A DNA stretch of 64,000 bases from an uncultured cyanobacterium (GCA_937899645.1 CALCCD010000005.1:94768-158767), one strand, 5' to 3'; counted from the stretch's first letter, positions 46,760 through 57,500 are shown. Numbers and translations are program-made. Notes: generated by a model not told the origin, from the sequence alone.

Positions 46760-47791
46760 ATGACGATCGCCGACACCCGCAAGCTGCCGAATATCTCCTC
46801 GCGCCAGACGCTTCGGGCTCTGACGGTGACTGCTGCGCTGCTTGCCGGTGTCTTGTTTGTCGTCGTCGCATCGCTGACCAACGGCTCGGTGGAACTGAGT
46901 CTCGCCGAGATTTGGGCGGCACTCCTGCGCCAGGGCAGCAGCATCAACCAAACGATCCTCTGGGATTTGCGACTGCCGCGTGTGCTGGCCGCGATCGCGG
47001 TCGGTGGCGCGTTGGGCATGTCCGGGGCGCTACTCCAGGGAATGCTGCGCAACGGGCTGGCCAGCCCGTTTTTGCTGGGGATTTCTTCCGGGGCGGGGCT
47101 GATGGTCGTGCTGCTGGTGGGTCTGGAACTGGTTCGGATTTGGGTTCCGCTGGGCGCGTGGCTGGGCGCGGTGCTGACGACGCTGATGGTTTACGTGCTG
47201 GCGCGGCAGGGAACGACGCTCTCCGTCGAGCGGCTGATCCTCGGCGGCGTAGCCTTTAGTTCGCTGTTCGGCGCGGTGCAGTCCTTGCTGCTGCTGAATA
47301 CGCCCGACGGTCGGTTTCAGGCGGCGCTCAACTGGCTGATTGGCAGCTTGAACGGTCGCGGCTGGGCAGAAGTGGCGATCGCGGGGCCGGGCATCCTGGT
47401 GGCGATCGTGGCGGGCTGCCTGCTCGGGCAGACGCTGAACGTGCTCTGCCTCGGTGACGATTTGGCTGCTGGCCTCGGGATTTCGCTGCTGCGATCGCGC
47501 TGCGCGATCGGGGCCGTGGCGACGCTGCTAGCGGCGGGCGCAGTCAGCGTCGCCGGTCTGGTGGGGTTCGTGGGGCTAATCGTGCCGCACGGGATTCGCA
47601 TGCTGGCGGGTACGGACTACCGCTGGGTGCTTCCTCTTTCGGCGCTGGGCGGCGCGTTCGTGCTGTCGGGGGCGGACTTGGTGGCGCGGCTCGGGCCGGT
47701 GGAGCTGCCGGTGGGCGGCGTCACGGCAGTGCTGGGCGCGCCGGTATTTATTTGGCTGCTGTATCGCCGCCGCGCGTTTGGAGGAGTGTGA
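46760..47791 (+). CDS. FecCD/BtuC-type ABC permease (iron chelate, haem or cobalamin)
   Basis: A 343-residue permease with about ten membrane segments. It has the FecCD family features: DLRLPRVLAAIAVGGALGMS (LRLPR..AA..VG..L..SG), QGMLRNGLASPFLLGISSGA, and the C-terminal FVGLIVPHGIRMLAG, which contacts the ATPase. It starts at ATG 46760 after an 18-base AT-rich spacer. It transports a chelate delivered by a periplasmic binding protein; the binding protein is encoded at the end of the cluster (51490). The ATPase gene follows three bases later. Confidence 0.93.
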   Translation: MTIADTRKLPNISSRQTLRALTVTAALLAGVLFVVVASLTNGSVELSLAEIWAALLRQGSSINQTILWDLRLPRVLAAIAVGGALGMSGALLQGMLRNGLASPFLLGISSGAGLMVVLLVGLELVRIWVPLGAWLGAVLTTLMVYVLARQGTTLSVERLILGGVAFSSLFGAVQSLLLLNTPDGRFQAALNWLIGSLNGRGWAEVAIAGPGILVAIVAGCLLGQTLNVLCLGDDLAAGLGISLLRSRCAIGAVATLLAAGAVSVAGLVGFVGLIVPHGIRMLAGTDYRWVLPLSALGGAFVLSGADLVARLGPVELPVGGVTAVLGAPVFIWLLYRRRAFGGV

Positions 47792-47794
47792 CCC

Positions 47795-48694
47795 ATGCCG
47801 ATTGACGTACGACAACTGGCGGCGGGCTACGGCGATCGCCGCATCCTGGAAGGCATCACTCTGGCGCTGGAAAATGGCGAGTGGCTGAGCCTGCTGGGCG
47901 CGAACGGCTCTGGAAAATCGACGCTGCTGCGGGCGATCGCGCGTCTTCTCCCTCCCCAAAGCGGGCAGGTGCTGCTCGACGGGCGTGACATCCACCAGCT
48001 CCCGCCCGCTGCCGTTGCCAAGCGGCTGGCGCTGTTGCCGCAGCAGCAGGTCGTGCCGGGCGAGCTGACGGTCTACCAGCTCGTCAGCTTGGGTCGTACG
48101 CCGCACCAGCGCTGGTGGCAGTGGGATCTCGACGTCGCCGGTCGCGATCGCGTCGAGGTGGCGCTGGAGCAAACCGAGATTTCCCACTATCGCGATCGCC
48201 CCGTGACGGCGCTTTCCGGCGGCGAACGGCAGCGAGCCTTTCTGGCGCTGGCGCTGGCGCAAGATCCAAAGGTGCTGCTGCTCGACGAGCCGACGACGTT
48301 CCTCGATTTGCACTACCAGCTTCAGCTTTTGGAGATGCTCAAGCGGCTAAACCGGGAGCAGAACCTGTCAATCGTTACGGTGCTGCACGACATCAACCTG
48401 GCGGCGCGCTACAGCGATCGCCTTGCCCTGATGCGCGACGGGCGGCTGATGGCGATCGGCCAGACCGGGGCGATGCTCACTCCCGACCTGCTGCGCGACA
48501 CCTTCGATATCGAAGTTACTCTGATGCAGACACCGGTGGGGATGCAGATTTGCCCGCTATCGGCCACGAGTTTGCCAGGGCCGCCTTCGTCGCCCGATGG
48601 CTTGCCCGACGGTTTTTCCGATGCATCGCCCAACGATTCGCCCAACGATTCGCCAGACGACCCGATCGCCATCGCCGCAACCCGCGATCCGTAA
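47795..48694 (+). CDS. FecE/BtuD-type ABC ATPase
   Basis: A 299-residue ATPase with Walker A LGANGSGKSTLLRAIA, signature LSGGERQRAFLALAL, Walker B KVLLLDEPTTFLD and H-loop TVLHDINLAARYSDR. Residues about 255-299 are a low-complexity tail with repeated (N)DSP units (ASPNDSPNDSPDDP) not found in most family members. It lies three bases after the permease gene and 119 bp before the TonB-dependent receptor gene, so all are probably one transcript. Confidence 0.94.
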   Translation: MPIDVRQLAAGYGDRRILEGITLALENGEWLSLLGANGSGKSTLLRAIARLLPPQSGQVLLDGRDIHQLPPAAVAKRLALLPQQQVVPGELTVYQLVSLGRTPHQRWWQWDLDVAGRDRVEVALEQTEISHYRDRPVTALSGGERQRAFLALALAQDPKVLLLDEPTTFLDLHYQLQLLEMLKRLNREQNLSIVTVLHDINLAARYSDRLALMRDGRLMAIGQTGAMLTPDLLRDTFDIEVTLMQTPVGMQICPLSATSLPGPPSSPDGLPDGFSDASPNDSPNDSPDDPIAIAATRDP

Positions 48695-48813
48695 GCCGAA
48701 GCCCGTCTCCACAGCTTTTCCATATTCCGGGCGTCGCCACGTTGCCCGACACTGCTTTCCTCCCCCACACGCTGTTTTTTGACAATTTTTAGCAGCAAAC
48801 GAACAAAACACCG

Positions 48814-51345
48814 ATGAAAACCAACTTTTTACTGCGAACTTTTCTTGCTAGTGGCCTACTGGGCTTGGCCTGGAGCACAGCGGCGATCGCGCAAACGCCC
48901 GCCGATGCCGTCAACGCAACCGTAACCTCGAAGCAGCAGCTCGCGAAGAGCGCCGAACCCGCGATCGAGCCAACCGCCGAACCGGTCTCCGAACCGGTCT
49001 CCGAGTCGGTTGCCGATGCGTCCGTTCCCGAAACTTCTGAAGAAGCGCTCGCGCTCGCAGCTCCCGAAAATCCCGAGTCAGAAGCCACCGGCACGGCAGC
49101 GGATCTGCTGAGCGGCGTCGTGGTAGCGGGCGAGAACTCCGAGGCGATCGCCGACCTCCCCGCCGACCTCCCCGCCGAACCAGAAACGACGATCGCCCAG
49201 TCCGGCGAAAGCGACGGCGAAGGCGGCGGTCTGCGCTTCTCGGTCACGGGGACGCGCAACCCGGAGCCCGTCGAGAATATCCCGGCGACGATTACCGTCT
49301 TCGATGAAGACGACTTTAATTTCTACGAAGTCCAGGGACTCCAAGACCTGCTGCGCTACGAACCGGGCGTTTCGGTCGATGGCTCGCTCCAGCGCTACGG
49401 AGCCCAGGACGTGAACATTCGCGGCATCGAAGGCAACCGCGTCCTCTTCCAAGTGGACAACATCCGCCTGCCCGAGCAGTTTAGCTTCGGCGGACTGCCG
49501 CCCGGCGGCTTCCGGATCGGGCGCGGCGACTACGTGGACTTCGCCACCCTCCAGGCCGTTGAGGTGCTGCGCGGCCCCGCTTCGACGCTGTTCGGCAGCG
49601 ATGCCCTCGGTGGTGTCATCGCGTTCCGCTCCATCAAGCCCAGCGACCTGCTCGAACCGGGCGAGAACTTCGGCGGCGATGCTTCGCTGGGCTACGTCAG
49701 CGCCTCCGGCGGCGTCGATAGCGTCCTGCGCGTGGCCGGTCGTCAGGAAGAAGTTTCGGCGGTGGTTGTCGCCAGCCGTCGCGACGCGCGCGAAGTCGAT
49801 AACTTCGCTGACGATGAGTTCAGCAACGGCATCAACGTCAACGACTTCAACCTGTTCGGAAACTTCGTCGTCGAGGCGGACGAAAACAGCGAGTTCAGCC
49901 TCATTTTTGAAGACGTTAACCGCAGCTCGGAATACACGATCGCCGAAGGCAACCGCAGCAGTGGCTCGCGCCCGTCGCTAACCCAGCTCAACGTCACCGG
50001 CGAAAACGAAATCGAGCGCACCCGCGTCAGCCTGTCCTACGAGTTCGACGACGAAGACAGCGACTCGTTCTTGCAGTACGCGCGGGCCCAGCTCTACTAC
50101 CAAGACGCCAGCACCAACGAAGACGTCACCGAAATTCGCGCGGGCGGCTCGGCAGCGCTCTCCCGAGAGCCCGTCCGCCGCGTCAGCTTTAACGAGTTCA
50201 TCGCCCAAAGCTACGGCGCAGACGCCCAGTTCCGCAGCGACTTCACCACTGGCGATGTCGAGCACCGCCTGACCTACGGCGTAGACTTCTCCGAAACCTA
50301 CAACTCGCGACCGCGCGATCGGACCCAAACCGGCCTGGTTTCCGGCATCACGACCAACAATTTCGGCGTATCCGGCACGTTCCCCGAGAAGGACTTCGCC
50401 GACGGCGAGACAGTTCGTCTCGGGTTTTACGTCCAGGACGAAATCGCGATCGGCGACTTCGACATCATCGCCGGTCTGCGCTTCGACTATTACGACCTGG
50501 AGACCAGCAACGATCGCGACTTTAACGGCAACGCGGCCAGCCTGGACGCCGACGCACTCTCGCCCCGCCTCGGTGTCGTCTACTCGATTACGCCCGAGCT
50601 AGCGGTCTACGGCCAGTACGCGCGTGGCTTCCGCGCTCCGCTCTACAGCGAGATCACCAGCGGTTTTACCAACTTCGCCTTCGGGTACGAAACCATCTCC
50701 AACCCCGACCTCGATCCCGAAACTAGCGATAGTTTTGAAATTGGCGTACGCGGCAACTACTCGCGCTTCAATTTCGGCGTCACCGGCTTTTTCAACACCT
50801 ACGACGACTTTATCGCGCCGACCCAGTTCGTCGGCTTTCGCCCGGACGGTATCCAGCAGTTCCAGACGATCAACATCGACGGTGCGGAAATCTGGGGCAT
50901 CGAGGCGAGCGCCGAGTATCGCTTTAGCGACGAGCCCTACGGTCTGAGCCTAATCGGCAGCCTGGCCTTTGCGGAAGGCAACAACCTGGAAGAGGACGAG
51001 CCGCTCACCAGCGTCAACCCGTTCCAAGCCGTACTCGGTCTGCGCTATCTCTCTCCGGACGATGTCTGGCGGGCGGAATTTATCGGCACGTTCGCCGGAG
51101 AGGCCCGCGTCCCCGACGATAGCGACCTGTTCGTCCCGGATAGCTACGCGGTATTCGACCTGATCGGTCGCTACCGTCCGAGTTCCAACGTCGAGCTGAA
51201 TCTGGGTATCTACAATATTTTCGACAACGAGTACTACCAGTACGCCGAAGTGCGAAATGTCGGCGTTATCGGTGGTGACGCCGATCGCGAGCAGTACACG
51301 CAGCCGGGAATTAACGTTCGCTTTGGCGTCAACGTGACATTCTAG
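48814..51345 (+). CDS. TonB-dependent outer-membrane receptor (haemoglobin/transferrin family)
   Basis: An 843-residue receptor. A signal peptide (to about ...AAIAQTP, residue 29) is followed by about 110 residues of Glu/Pro/Ser low-complexity sequence. The plug domain starts at about residue 142 (FSVTGTRNPEPVENIPATIT) and includes the conserved VEVLRGPASTLFGSDALGG. The 22-strand barrel ends in the outer-membrane signature PGINVRFGVNVTF. FRAP (606-609) and NPDL (630-633) match the FRAP and NPNL boxes of haem and haemoglobin receptors. The histidine that usually lies between these boxes in haem receptors is absent, so haem is only one possible ligand. It lies downstream of the permease and ATPase genes and upstream of a binding lipoprotein gene. 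Confidence 0.9.
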   Translation: MKTNFLLRTFLASGLLGLAWSTAAIAQTPADAVNATVTSKQQLAKSAEPAIEPTAEPVSEPVSESVADASVPETSEEALALAAPENPESEATGTAADLLSGVVVAGENSEAIADLPADLPAEPETTIAQSGESDGEGGGLRFSVTGTRNPEPVENIPATITVFDEDDFNFYEVQGLQDLLRYEPGVSVDGSLQRYGAQDVNIRGIEGNRVLFQVDNIRLPEQFSFGGLPPGGFRIGRGDYVDFATLQAVEVLRGPASTLFGSDALGGVIAFRSIKPSDLLEPGENFGGDASLGYVSASGGVDSVLRVAGRQEEVSAVVVASRRDAREVDNFADDEFSNGINVNDFNLFGNFVVEADENSEFSLIFEDVNRSSEYTIAEGNRSSGSRPSLTQLNVTGENEIERTRVSLSYEFDDEDSDSFLQYARAQLYYQDASTNEDVTEIRAGGSAALSREPVRRVSFNEFIAQSYGADAQFRSDFTTGDVEHRLTYGVDFSETYNSRPRDRTQTGLVSGITTNNFGVSGTFPEKDFADGETVRLGFYVQDEIAIGDFDIIAGLRFDYYDLETSNDRDFNGNAASLDADALSPRLGVVYSITPELAVYGQYARGFRAPLYSEITSGFTNFAFGYETISNPDLDPETSDSFEIGVRGNYSRFNFGVTGFFNTYDDFIAPTQFVGFRPDGIQQFQTINIDGAEIWGIEASAEYRFSDEPYGLSLIGSLAFAEGNNLEEDEPLTSVNPFQAVLGLRYLSPDDVWRAEFIGTFAGEARVPDDSDLFVPDSYAVFDLIGRYRPSSNVELNLGIYNIFDNEYYQYAEVRNVGVIGGDADREQYTQPGINVRFGVNVTF

Positions 51346-51390
51346 GGCCGCAATTTCTAAGGATCGCCGCGAATCCAGACGTCTAGCCTC

Positions 51391-51430
51391 AGAAGTCCGG
51401 CTCTTCTAAAAAGTCGGACTTCTCAAGCCT
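51391..51430 (+). terminator. Hairpin after the TonB receptor gene
   Basis: AGAAGTCCG (51391-51399) pairs with CGGACTTCT (51415-51423), nine perfect base pairs, and TTTC follows soon after. It belongs to the AGAAGTCxG hairpin family also seen at 52472 and 21185. It may attenuate rather than end transcription into the binding-protein gene. Confidence 0.65.
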
Positions 51431-51489
51431 TTCGATCGCTTCTTTTTGCGTCCTTGTCGAGAAAGCTCGGAAAAAATTTGGTAGGAAAT

Positions 51490-52446
51490 ATGAAACTTCA
51501 ATCAGTCTGGAATCGGCGCGTCGCTTCGCTGTTGCTGGCCGCGAGCCTGGGCGCGATCGCCGCCTGTGCCGAAAGCACTCCGGAAGCCGCCACCCCAGAA
51601 GCCGTCACCCCAGAGGCCGAACCAGCGGCAGTGACCGCCAGCGAACCGACCGCCGAGGCCGATTCCGCCGCCGCGACCGAATCAGAACCTATCGAAACGG
51701 CCAAAAGCGTCGTCACCCTGACTTCGCTAACCGCCGACTTGATCCACACCCTCGACGCCGAGAAGCTCGTCGCGATTCCCGGTAGTTCGCTGCTGCGTGA
51801 AGACGATCGCTTCGCCGGGCTCGAAGCCGTCAGCGAAGGCCGCGCCGAACCCAACCTCGAGCAGATCGTCGCCCTCGAGCCCGATCTGGTCGTTGGCGCA
51901 ACGGGCTTCCACGATAAAGCTCTCGAAAAACTCGAAGAGCTGGGCGTCGCCACCCTGTCCGTCGATGTGAGCGACTGGGACAGCCTGCGATCGATCGCCA
52001 CCGACCTGGCGCAGCGCCTCGGAGCCGACCCGCAGCCCCTGCTCGATCGCTTCGATGCCTGCCTCGCCAAAGCCCCGGAAACCAACCCCAGCGCCCTGGT
52101 TCTGGTCAGCCGCCAGCCGCTGCTTTCGCCGAACCAGGACAGTTGGGCCGGAGACTTCCTAGCGCAATTCAACGTTACGAACGTTACGGCAGAGCTACAG
52201 GGCGAGAGTCCGTTCGACGGCTACGTGACGCTCTCGGAAGAGAAGGTGCTGACGTCTAATCCTGAGGCGCTGCTGGTCGTCGAAACTGGCGAGGGTTTGC
52301 TCGACCAACTCAAGGGCGACGCGTTTTGGGGCGAGCTGGAGGCCACCAAGACCGAGGCGGTCTACACGTTCGACTATCACGGCCTGGTCAATCCGGGCAG
52401 CGTCGCTAGCATCGAGGCCGTGTGCGATCGGCTCAGCCAGCTTTAG
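51490..52446 (+). CDS. Periplasmic binding lipoprotein (BtuF/FecB-like)
   Basis: A 318-residue protein with lipobox IAAC (MKLQSVWNRRVASLLLAASL then GAIAACAES). About 50 residues of Ala/Glu/Pro/Thr linker follow. The cluster-9 binding fold is seen in VVTLTSLTADLIHTLDAEKL (residues about 75-94), PNLEQIVALEPDLVVGATG and LGVATLSVDVSDWDSL. This family delivers haem, cobalamin or siderophores to FecCD permeases. ATG 51490 has TAGGA seven bases upstream. It completes the uptake system with the permease and ATPase at 46760-48694. Confidence 0.9.
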   Translation: MKLQSVWNRRVASLLLAASLGAIAACAESTPEAATPEAVTPEAEPAAVTASEPTAEADSAAATESEPIETAKSVVTLTSLTADLIHTLDAEKLVAIPGSSLLREDDRFAGLEAVSEGRAEPNLEQIVALEPDLVVGATGFHDKALEKLEELGVATLSVDVSDWDSLRSIATDLAQRLGADPQPLLDRFDACLAKAPETNPSALVLVSRQPLLSPNQDSWAGDFLAQFNVTNVTAELQGESPFDGYVTLSEEKVLTSNPEALLVVETGEGLLDQLKGDAFWGELEATKTEAVYTFDYHGLVNPGSVASIEAVCDRLSQL

Positions 52447-52471
52447 CCCGTGATGCGTCTCTGACAGCACT

Positions 52472-52518
52472 CTCAGAAGTCCGGCTTTAAAGTCGGGCTT
52501 CTGAGCTTTTCGTTTTTT
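52472..52518 (+). terminator. Intrinsic terminator after the binding-protein gene
   Basis: CTCAGAAGTCCGGCTT pairs with AAGTCGGGCTTCTGAG (arms about 52472-52487 and 52490-52505, two mismatches) and is followed by CTTTTCGTTTTTT. A strong stem and T-tract end the uptake operon. Confidence 0.85.
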
Positions 52519-52539
52519 GGGTGAATTGAGGAGCGAACT

Positions 52540-52911
52540 TTGGGAAATTACCGTGCCGTTGAAATTAAAGCCTTCGTCCCGGCAAAAGACTTCGAGCTGT
52601 GCAAGCAGTTCTATGCCGACCTCGGCTTCGAGCTGAAGTCGTCGGACGGCGAGATGGCCTACTTTGCCGCAGGCAACACCAGCTTTATGCTGCAAAACTT
52701 CTACCGCCAGGAGCACGCCGAGAACTTTATGATGCATCTGCTGGTAGAGAGCGCCGACGACTGGTGGCAGCGCGCCTACGATCGCGACCTGGAAGCGCGC
52801 TACGGCGTCCGACTCAGTGCGCCCGCCGATCGCGACTGGCGGATGCGCGACTTTACGCTGAGCGATCCCACCGGCGTGCTGTGGCGGATCGGCCACAATC
52901 TCGATTCCTAA
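52540..52911 (+). CDS. VOC-superfamily (glyoxalase/bleomycin-resistance-like) protein
   Basis: A 123-residue VOC-fold protein: VEIKAFVPAKDFELCKQFYA (first beta-alpha unit with the VOC F.V.D/F.lCkqFY pattern), then MLQNFYRQEHAENFMMHLLV, and the C-terminal FTLSDPTGVLWRIGHN. It starts with TTG 52540, supported by GAGGAG (52528-52533) six bases upstream. VOC proteins may be metalloenzymes or ligand-binding proteins. Potential metal ligands are not clearly conserved, so the function is open. A separate terminator isolates it from the uptake operon. Confidence 0.8.
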   Translation: MGNYRAVEIKAFVPAKDFELCKQFYADLGFELKSSDGEMAYFAAGNTSFMLQNFYRQEHAENFMMHLLVESADDWWQRAYDRDLEARYGVRLSAPADRDWRMRDFTLSDPTGVLWRIGHNLDS

Positions 52912-52925
52912 TTCTCGATTTCTAG

Positions 52926-52967
52926 AGTCGGCTTCATCAAGTCGGCTTTATCAAGTCGGCTTCATCG
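52926..52967. repeat. Three tandem 14-bp repeats
   Basis: AGTCGGCTTCATCA (52926), AGTCGGCTTTATCA (52940) and AGTCGGCTTCATCG (52954) are contiguous and differ at one or two positions. They may act as a terminator-like spacer after the VOC gene. The AAGTCGGCTT core is shared with the hairpin family at 52472. Confidence 0.9.
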
Positions 52968-53203
52968 ACCCGAACTGCCCTCCGCCGCGAACCATACGTG
53001 AAACACAAATGCGCTCGCGGCGGTCTTTAGTTACGAGCAGCGACGAGCGTCGCAAGGTCGAGGTTTGACTTGCCCCGCGTTCCCCTCGGTGGCAAACTTG
53101 GAGCCAGCTTTGTGGCGGCAGGCACGGTCAACTCCAACGGAACCGAGGCGTGCGCTCGATCGATCTGCGGCTTTCTTCATTTTTTTCGCTCCCTCCTCAA
53201 CTA

Positions 53204-54478
53204 ATGCGCATCCTCGTCCTGCATCCGAACTTTCCCGCCCAGTTTCGGCATGTAATCGGCCTGCTCGGCAAAGAGCCCGGCAACGAAATCGTCTTTTGCA
53301 CGAAGAACGAGCGCCCCGAGTGGAAGATCGCGGGCGTCAAAAAAGCGCTCTTCACCCCCAGCCGCGACCCGCGCCCCGAAACCCACCACTACGTCCGCGC
53401 CCTCGAGTCAGCGGTGCTCCACGGTCAGGCCGTGTTTCGCACGCTCGAAAAGCTTAAGTCCAGCGGCTTTACGCCTGACGTGATCTACGGCCACTCCGGT
53501 TGGGGGCCGACGCTCTACACAAAGGACGTGTACCCCGATTCGCCGCTGATGTGCTATTTCGAGTGGTACTACCACGCGCGCGGAACCGACGCCGACTTCG
53601 ACCCCGCCGACCCGCTACAGCCGGACGATTTCGCCCGCATCCGCACCAAGAACGCCTCGATTTTGCTCGACTTGGCGGCCTGCGATTGGGGGCTGTCGCC
53701 GACGCGCTGGCAGCGATCGCAGTTTCCCGCTGAGTTCCAGTCCAAAATCTCGGCGATGCACGACGGCATCGACACCGAGTTCTTCAAGCCCAAACCCGGC
53801 GCGAAGCTAAAGCTGAAGAACCTCGACCTGTCCCACGTGGACGAGCTAGTGACCTATGTCGGACGCGGCATGGAGCCCTATCGCGGCTTCCCCGAGTTCA
53901 TCGAGTCGATCGCCTACCTTCAGGAAAAAAGACCCAACGCTCACGTCGTTATCGTCGCCTCCGAGCGCGTCTGCTATGGCAAGCCTCTGCCGGATGGCAA
54001 GAGCTACAAAGAGCACATGCTCGAAAAAGTGCCGCTCGATATGTCACGCGTCCACTTCGCCGGAACGCTGCCGTATCAGGAATATTTGCAGGTGATTCAG
54101 GCGTCGTCGGCGCACGTATACTTGACCCGCCCGTTCGTGCTGTCGTGGTCGATGATGGAGGCAATGGCGACGGGCTGCGCGATCGTCGGATCGGCGACGC
54201 CACCGGTGGAGGAGCTGATCGAAGACGGTAAAAACGGCTTCCTGGTGGACTTCTTCTCGCCGAAGGAGATTGCCGATCGCGTCGCCGACGTACTGGCAAA
54301 CCCCGAACAAATGAAGTCCATCCGCGAGAACGCCCGCCGGACGATCGTCGAGCAGCATTCCCATGAGGTCTTGCTGCCGAAGCATATCGAACTGATTAAA
54401 AACGTTGCCAACGGCCAGTTCCCGCCCGATCGCCACCTGCTGCACCCTGCCCGCAACCCCGACCTGGCGGCGGTGTAG
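53204..54478 (+). CDS. GT4-family glycosyltransferase
   Basis: A 424-residue GT-B glycosyltransferase: N-terminal Rossmann start RILVLHPNFPAQFRHVIG, DVIYGHSGWGPTLYTKDV, the linker AMHDGIDTEFFKP, then the C-terminal donor domain with TYVGRGMEPYRGFPEFI, RVHFAGTLPYQEYLQVIQ and SWSMMEAMATGCAIVGS, where the donor-binding Glu region of GT4 enzymes lies. No signal or membrane segment. It precedes the TPR/GT41 gene by 62 bp on the same strand, so the two may form a glycosylation operon. Donor and acceptor are unknown. Confidence 0.92.
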   Translation: MRILVLHPNFPAQFRHVIGLLGKEPGNEIVFCTKNERPEWKIAGVKKALFTPSRDPRPETHHYVRALESAVLHGQAVFRTLEKLKSSGFTPDVIYGHSGWGPTLYTKDVYPDSPLMCYFEWYYHARGTDADFDPADPLQPDDFARIRTKNASILLDLAACDWGLSPTRWQRSQFPAEFQSKISAMHDGIDTEFFKPKPGAKLKLKNLDLSHVDELVTYVGRGMEPYRGFPEFIESIAYLQEKRPNAHVVIVASERVCYGKPLPDGKSYKEHMLEKVPLDMSRVHFAGTLPYQEYLQVIQASSAHVYLTRPFVLSWSMMEAMATGCAIVGSATPPVEELIEDGKNGFLVDFFSPKEIADRVADVLANPEQMKSIRENARRTIVEQHSHEVLLPKHIELIKNVANGQFPPDRHLLHPARNPDLAAV

Positions 54479-54540
54479 CGCCGCGCTCGCCGCGATTCCA
54501 ATTCCCTCAGCTTTTCTTACCCCCTTCCCGACCTGTAGCG

Positions 54541-57500
54541 ATGACTCCTGCCGCGACCCTCGACACCGCGATCGAACACCACCAGTCCGGCGATCTCGAG
54601 CGCGCCCGCGAGTTGTATCGCGCCATCCTCGATCGCAACCCCGACGATCCCGCCGCGCTCCACGGTCTCGGAGCGGTCTGCTACCAGTCTGACGACTACG
54701 ACGACGCAGTCGGGCATTTGAGCCGCGCGGTGTTTCTAGCCGATCGCGACGCTATCTATCGCAACACCCTCGGTCTGACCTACCGCGCCCAGGGCCACCT
54801 CGACAAAGCCTGCTGGCAGTATCGCGCCGCCCTCGAGCTCGACCCCAAAAATCAAGGCATCCAGAGAAACCTCGATCGCGCCTGGAGCGAGTGGCTGGAG
54901 CGCGATCGCGACGAGGCGCTCTCTTTTCTCGAAGGGATGGCGCACTTCTACCACCGCGCTGGATTTGAGAACTTCGCCGAACGTCTCTACCGAAAGGAAA
55001 TCGAGCACGATGCGAACAGCGCCGACGGCTGGCACGGCCTCGGCCTGATCGCCCACAATCGCGGCGAGCACGATCGGGCGATCGCGCTAATCGACAAAGC
55101 GCTCGGCCTCGAGCCTAAAAATGCCACCTTTCACCACAACCTGGCGCTCTCCTACGCCGAAAAAGGTCGTCTGCTCGAAGCGCTACAAGCCAACCAAAAC
55201 TCCCTGCACTGCGACTTTCACCTGCTCGCACCGCGCCAGAAGTTCGACGCGCTCGTCGATTCGGCGATCGCCGTCAATGCTGAACTGCTACAGCGCGTCA
55301 TAACAGAAGGCGGCCAGCATTGGGAGCGGCGCGGCAATGTCCGACTCGCACAGCTCCTCTACCAAAAGCTGGTCGAGAAATTCCCCGACGAGCCGAAATA
55401 CCGCTACGATCTCGGGCGCACTTGCTTCCTGCAAGATGAAAGTTACGAGGCCATTCAGAACTTTCTAAAGGCGACCGAACTCAAGCCAGACGAAGCTGAG
55501 TACCGCCGCGCGCTGGCAATGGCGCACCGCATGCACAGCCTACCGAGCGAGGCACTCCGACACCTCAGCGCGGCTCTCGACCTGGAGCCCGACAACGCCC
55601 AGATCCAACAGAACTTCAATCTGGTGGTGACCGAAATTTTGGGCTACTACCACGAGACCATGCAGGTTCACTACGACCTAGGCGACGATCGCCACGTGGC
55701 CACGCTGGAGTACGAAGCGGGGAATTTCGCACGCCGACACACGGGCAAAGTCAAGACCGCGATGCGCTACTACGATCGCGCGCTCGCACTCGTGCCGGAC
55801 TACGCCGAAGTCCACCGGACGCTGGCCGAGATTTACCTCGAAGAGAAAAACTACGACGCGGCGATCGAGTCGATCCACCATGCGATCCAGGCCAAGCCGG
55901 ACGATGCCGCCGCCTATCGTCTCTTTGGAGACGCGCTCGCCGGTCAGGGTAAGGTCGAACGGGCGATCGGGGCCTACGAGCGATCGCTCGGCATCAGCAA
56001 AGGCAACGACGCGCCGACCCTCGGCAAGCTGGCGAACCTGCTCTCGGAACAGCAGCAGCACGCCCGTGCGATCGAGCTATTCAACCGCGCCCTGAGCCTC
56101 GACGGCAAAATTGCCGAACTCCACTGGAACCTGGGCTGCGCCTACGAGCGCATGGGCAAAACCGAAGAGACGCTGACTTTCTGGCGGCAGGCGCTCAACC
56201 TCGACAACGGTTACGGCGGCGGCGAGAGCTACTACCGCATCGCTCTCAAGTTCAACGCAGCGGGCAAGAAACAAGAGGCGATACTCGGGCTGCAAAAGGC
56301 GATCGAACTCAAGCCCGACTACAGCATGGCCTACTGGAACCTATGCGAAATCCTGAGCATGGGCAATCTGGCGATGATGCGCGAGGTATCGCTGAAGTAT
56401 TACGACAACGTTAGCGGCCACGATCGCGTTATGGCAGCGCTGATGGTAATGAAGTCGCACGTAAACTCCGGCGTCAGCCACGTGGCGATCGACATGCTAA
56501 AGCGCAGCGAGGCGGACATGCTCGAGATGCTCGATCGCGCCGATATCAATCAGGGGATGCGGCTGTATCTGAACATGATGTTCGATTTGCCGCACATCCG
56601 AGACGACGTTCCGGCCAACGCTGCGCTGGTCAAGAAAATGGCCGACGTCTACATGCGCTACCTCGATGCCAAAGCGCTGGCCGACGACCACTACGCGATC
56701 GACTTTCCTCGCGATACCACGCCGAATCGACCGCTGCGCATCGGCTTCATGTCAAAGCACTTCCGCCGTCACTCCGTCGGTTGGCTGAGCGTCAACATTA
56801 TTGAAGAACTCGTCAAAATTACGCCGCACGTTTTTCTTTACGTGACGGGCGATATGAAGCGCGACCATCTGAGCGAGCGTTTCGATAAAGCCGCCGAGCG
56901 CTTCTACCACCCCGAGAAGACGCCGAACTCGGTCGAGTATCTGAAGGAAATTTCCAAAGACAAGCTCGACGTGCTGGTGGATATGGATTCGGTGACGGTG
57001 ATGCCGCACCTGGATATCCTGCACCGCCACCCCGCGCCGCTCTGCCTGACCTGGCTGGGCTTCGACGCGCCGTACCTGAGTCCGAAGCATTATTACTTCG
57101 GCGATCGCTACACCCACCCCGAGGGCGTGGACGAGCACTATATCGAGCAGGTGGTGCGGCTGCCGGACTCGTTCGCGGCGATCGCGGGTCTGCCGATCGC
57201 CAACCAAGACCGCGAGACGGTGCGGAAGTCGATGCGGATCGCGCCAAACCAGGTGGCCTATCTCTGCGTTGCGACGGGTAACAAGTTCTGCCCCGAGATG
57301 GTCTCGGCGCAGATCGAAATCCTCAAGCGCGTGCCGGACAGCCTGCTGCTCTACAAAGGTCGGGTGGGCGATTTGCAGGCGATCGAGCAGCAGTACAAAG
57401 ACGAGTGCGCCAAGCAGGGCGTCCGTACGAACCGAATTCGCGTCTTACCGCGCACGCCGACGGAAGAAGAACACCGCCTGATCTACCAGTTTGCGGACGT

